A stretch of DNA of 16,201 bases from an uncultured Clostridia bacterium (GTDB lineage Bacteria > Bacillota > Clostridia > Christensenellales > UBA1242): assembly GCA_900554955.1 (NCBI GenBank), contig USJH01000004.1, forward strand, positions 1-16,201, read 5' to 3'. A model generated the notes under the pieces. It searched no databases. It was given only the letters and a program-made list of their open reading frames with translations, and was not told where the DNA came from. The position numbers were made by a program, and so were the translations under genes. Below, one piece after another: positions 14,859-16,201 of the stretch. Positions within the stretch are counted from its first letter, which is position 1, and each line of letters starts with the position of its first letter.

Positions 14859-15233
14859 TTATACAACAAGTGGAATGATAACTCCAAGAAGAACAACCAA
14901 AAGAAGAACAACATAAAGAACTTTCCAAACTGTTTGTTTTGGTTTAACATAACGCCAAGCAAGAACTGCTACAATGCAAATTGCAATAGCTGTTGCAAGG
15001 TCTTTCAAAGCTGAAACAACTTTAAAGTTTACTCCGCAAAGTGCAAGGATAGATGCAACCAAATATAAAATTGCCATTGCACCAATGCACCAAAAGCTGA
15101 TTTTGTTAAGACCCCAAGTTTTAACACCTGAGCTTCTGCTTGAAGATTTTTTAGTTGTTGTTTGTTTTGTTTCGGTTGTTTTTGTTGTTTTTTTAGCTGC
15201 TGGTTTTGTTGAAGATTTTTTTGCTTCTGCCAT
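14859..15233 (-). CDS. Membrane protein with Lys/Thr/Ser-rich cytosolic tail
   Basis: The product (124 aa) has two parts. Residues 1-42 are almost entirely Lys, Thr, Ser, Ala and Glu (MAEAKKSSTKPAAKKTTKTT...), an unstructured basic tail like those of histone-H1-like proteins. Residues 43-124 form three hydrophobic helices at about 47-67, 77-94 and 104-123. With such a basic N-terminus the tail should stay in the cytosol, where it could bind nucleic acid, acidic phospholipid headgroups or protein; no function is recognised. An AAAGGAG site lies upstream of the ATG, and an extended -10 (TGATAGAAT, 15272-15264) gives a short leader of about 24 bases. It has its own terminator. The flanking ART-like genes use no ribosome site, so this gene is regulated separately and may be a passenger. 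Confidence 0.7.
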   Translation of the reverse strand: MAEAKKSSTKPAAKKTTKTTETKQTTTKKSSSRSSGVKTWGLNKISFWCIGAMAILYLVASILALCGVNFKVVSALKDLATAIAICIVAVLAWRYVKPKQTVWKVLYVVLLLVVLLGVIIPLVV

Positions 15234-15263
15234 TGTTTTTCTCCTTTGTTTTATTCGGTTAAA

Positions 15264-15272
15264 ATTCTATCA
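15264..15272 (-). promoter_or_regulatory. Extended -10 promoter element for the Lys/Thr/Ser-rich membrane protein
   Basis: TGATAGAAT on the reverse strand (TGn plus TAGAAT) sits ~30 bases before the start codon, followed by an AAAGGAG site. No convincing -35 is spaced to it. Confidence 0.4.
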
Positions 15273-15318
15273 CAATGCAAAATAAAAAGATAGCAAATGA
15301 AAACATTTTTTTCAAAAA

Positions 15319-15849
15319 CTATCTTTCTTGTTCGTTTTCTTCAGTTTCAGCACTTGATTTTTGTGAAAACATGCTTGCATATTTCTCTTTTGTTTGCATA
15401 AGATTCTTTAAACTTTGGTTTTTCTTTTGTAAAAACATGCTTGCATATTTCTGATTAGAAATTACAAGATTTCTTTTGTCATCGTGAATGAAGCCAGAAA
15501 TCCATTCAGCTTTGAAAATAGAAACTGGAATTGCATATTCGGTCAAAGTGCAAACATCTTCTTGAAAACCGTGGGCAGGATAGTATCCTTTTCCTTTGTA
15601 AATGAAAAGAATTGAGTTTGGAATTTCAAAACTGCAAAAATAAAAATCATTGTCGTAACTTCTATAAATTGAACGAATATCTTGCATTGATTCTGCATTT
15701 TTGTAAAAGTGAATATATCTTTCGGTTGAATTGTAATGGTGAGTGTTCGCTTTTGGTTTGCCATTTGAAAAATAAGAACCAATATTGTCAACATTGTTTC
15801 TTAAAATATTTTTCAATTCTTCATGACTTAAATATCTGTAAACTCTCAT
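15319..15849 (-). CDS. Unassigned protein, possibly ADP-ribosyltransferase-like, with KYASMF repeats
   Basis: This protein is 176 aa when started at ATG 15849. Features suggestive of an ART fold are a leading strand with arginine, MRVYRYLS (R5), a mid-domain YIHFYKN (45-51), a strand FYFCSFEIPNSIL and VCTLTEYAIPVSIF (99-112), where E104 precedes a hydrophobic-Pro strand as the catalytic Glu does in many ARTs. This is a weak match and the family is not recognised with certainty. After residue 130 the tail is hydrophilic and contains two copies of KYASMF-x-QK, 22 residues apart (134-139 and 156-161). ATG 15849 is preferred over 15855: the promoter's predicted +1 falls on the A of ATG 15849, while the ATG at 15855 lies directly after the -10. 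No ribosome site is present. It is transcribed in the same direction as the other ART-like gene but from its own promoter. Confidence 0.5.
   Translation of the reverse strand: MRVYRYLSHEELKNILRNNVDNIGSYFSNGKPKANTHHYNSTERYIHFYKNAESMQDIRSIYRSYDNDFYFCSFEIPNSILFIYKGKGYYPAHGFQEDVCTLTEYAIPVSIFKAEWISGFIHDDKRNLVISNQKYASMFLQKKNQSLKNLMQTKEKYASMFSQKSSAETEENEQER
15366..15452. repeat. Two 21-bp identical direct repeats in the coding sequence
   Basis: The sequence at 15366-15386 is repeated without mismatch at 15432-15452, exactly 66 bases (22 codons) apart. It encodes the KYASMF motif. Identity at silent positions suggests recent tandem duplication of a 66-bp unit, whose other parts have diverged. Confidence 0.85.
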
Positions 15850-15855
15850 GACCAT

Positions 15856-15884
15856 ATTATATAACGAAAAGACTCACATTTCAA
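15856..15884 (-). promoter_or_regulatory. Sigma-A promoter, leaderless, for the KYASMF-repeat gene
   Basis: On the reverse strand: TTGAAA (15884-15879), a 17-base spacer, TATAAT (15861-15856). Counting from the -10, +1 coincides with the A of ATG 15849. The layout is the same as for the ART-like gene at 14697. Confidence 0.75.
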
Positions 15885-16000
15885 GAGCGAACTGTGAATT
15901 TTACAAACATCTAAAATGTTCTCAGATTTATTGAATAACATTCAATAAAAAATGCCGTTTCATTACTCATTCATTACTCGTTTTCTTTCGGGAAAATAAA

Positions 16001-16022
16001 AAAGCACCAAATTTGGTGCTTT
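16001..16022 (-). terminator. Rho-independent terminator of the tRNA transcript
   Basis: A perfect 22-bp palindrome (arms 16001-16011 and 16012-16022) folds to a hairpin with a small AATT loop. On the reverse strand it is followed by TTTTATTTTC-type sequence. It lies downstream of tRNA-Glu in the direction of tRNA transcription. The bases 15885-16000 before it hold no gene; they contain two copies of a CATTACTC word (15961-15980). Confidence 0.75.
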
Positions 16023-16030
16023 CATATACC

Positions 16031-16068
16031 ATATATTGTGTTGCTTTCGAAATTATATCACAATATAT
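16031..16068 (-). repeat. Inverted repeat in the tRNA 3' trailer
   Basis: ATATATTGTG (16031-16040) and CACAATATAT (16059-16068) form a perfect 10-bp dyad with an 18-base loop, between the tRNA-Glu CCA end and the terminator. It would be a hairpin in the trailer of the precursor transcript. Confidence 0.6.
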
Positions 16069-16075
16069 TATGTTT

Positions 16076-16150
16076 TGGTAGTCCCAAGGAGAGTCGAACT
16101 CCTCACTTCGCCGTGAAAGGGCGATGTCTTAACCGATTGACCATGGGACC
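16076..16150 (-). tRNA. tRNA-Glu (anticodon UUC), CCA encoded
   Basis: Read on the reverse strand the 75-nt sequence folds as a cloverleaf. The acceptor stem is GGTCCCA with TGGGACT (one G-U pair at 1-72). The D arm is GTC...GAC with a GGTTAA loop core. The anticodon stem is TCGCC/GGCGA around the loop CTTTCAC, giving anticodon TTC (UUC, Glu). The T arm has GAGTTCGACTC. The discriminator A is followed by an encoded CCA. The variable loop is short. Confidence 0.95.
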
Positions 16151-16157
16151 ATATATG

Positions 16158-16201
16158 TGGTAGCGGCTGGGGGGGTTTAGACCACCGCCCACCGGGGGTG
16201 A
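16158..16201 (-). tRNA. Truncated tRNA-like 3' part at window edge
   Basis: Seven bases upstream of tRNA-Glu on the reverse strand lies a sequence ending AGCCGCT-A-CCA, which has the form of an acceptor 3' strand, discriminator and encoded CCA, as expected for the preceding gene of a tandem tRNA cluster. The putative T arm GGTGG-TCTAAAC-CCCCC is poor: the loop has TCTAAAC instead of TTCRANY, the stem has a T-C mismatch, and there is one C too many in a run of seven. The rest lies outside the window. It is either a degenerate tRNA or a sequence error; the amino acid cannot be assigned. Confidence 0.35.

Noticed and set aside
14974..15285. Plus-strand ORF opposite the Lys/Thr/Ser-rich membrane protein
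   Set aside because: It mirrors the reverse-strand gene and has no ribosome site; the hydrophobic stretch is the antisense of Lys/Thr codons.
1..16201. Alternative genetic code (TGA as Trp), suggested by the mycoplasma-like DUF285 gene
   Set aside because: Trp is encoded by TGG in all genes, and TGA ends the histidine phosphatase gene at an overlap with the next start.
1..16201. CRISPR array, insertion sequence, integrase or phage genes
   Set aside because: No regularly spaced repeats, transposase, integrase or phage structural genes were seen; the only direct repeat is the coding pair at 15366-15452.

Overview
The window looks like chromosomal DNA from an AT-rich (roughly one-third G+C by eye), low-GC Gram-positive-type bacterium, most likely an uncultured gut member of the Bacillota/Clostridia. 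The reasons are AAGGAG-type ribosome sites, sigma-A-like promoters with 17-base spacers, TAA as the favoured stop codon, short intergenic gaps with strong hairpin terminators, a BspA-type DUF285 surface-repeat protein, and many genes with Clostridia-like family variants. TGG encodes Trp throughout and TGA is used as a stop, so the standard bacterial code applies. Taxonomy is inference from style only.

Layout: (1) 1-724, the 3' end of a BspA-like (DUF285) repeat gene and its terminator. (2) 804-3164, a consensus promoter driving an HD-domain phosphohydrolase and glutamyl-tRNA synthetase (gltX). (3) 3187-4471, a lone CofE-like (COG1478) gamma-glutamyl ligase. (4) 4471-4641, a small reverse-strand ORF of 56 aa. 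(5) 4777-7047, a two-gene operon of a PlsC-type acyltransferase and a membrane GT2 glycosyltransferase, pointing to glycolipid or envelope polymer synthesis. (6) 7145-9879 on the reverse strand, lysC and dapA overlapping by 4 bases (entry to the lysine/diaminopimelate branch), followed by a four-helix membrane protein. (7) 9960-11943, a zinc-ribbon protein with a C-terminal membrane anchor and a SpoU/TrmH-type RNA methyltransferase. (8) 11957-13044, a histidine phosphatase overlapping a small protein with a HEPN-like RNxxxH motif. (9) 13192-14733, an ADP-ribosylglycohydrolase convergent with an ADP-ribosyltransferase-like gene. (10) 14823-15233, a Lys/Thr/Ser-rich membrane protein. (11) 15319-15884, a second possible ADP-ribosyltransferase-like gene. 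(12) 16001-16201, a tRNA-Glu(UUC) gene with encoded CCA, its terminator, and the truncated 3' part of a further tRNA-like sequence at the window edge.

Most of the window is housekeeping. The part most worth attention is 12.6-15.9 kb. There a HEPN-like protein, an ADP-ribosyl-removing enzyme, an ADP-ribosyltransferase-like protein and a second ART-like protein lie within 3.3 kb. The two ART-like genes each have a near-perfect or perfect sigma-A promoter whose predicted +1 falls on or next to the ATG, so both are predicted to be translated from leaderless mRNAs, unlike almost every other gene here. This could be an ADP-ribosylation-based toxin/antidote or anti-phage locus, but that is a hypothesis from sequence motifs and gene order alone.
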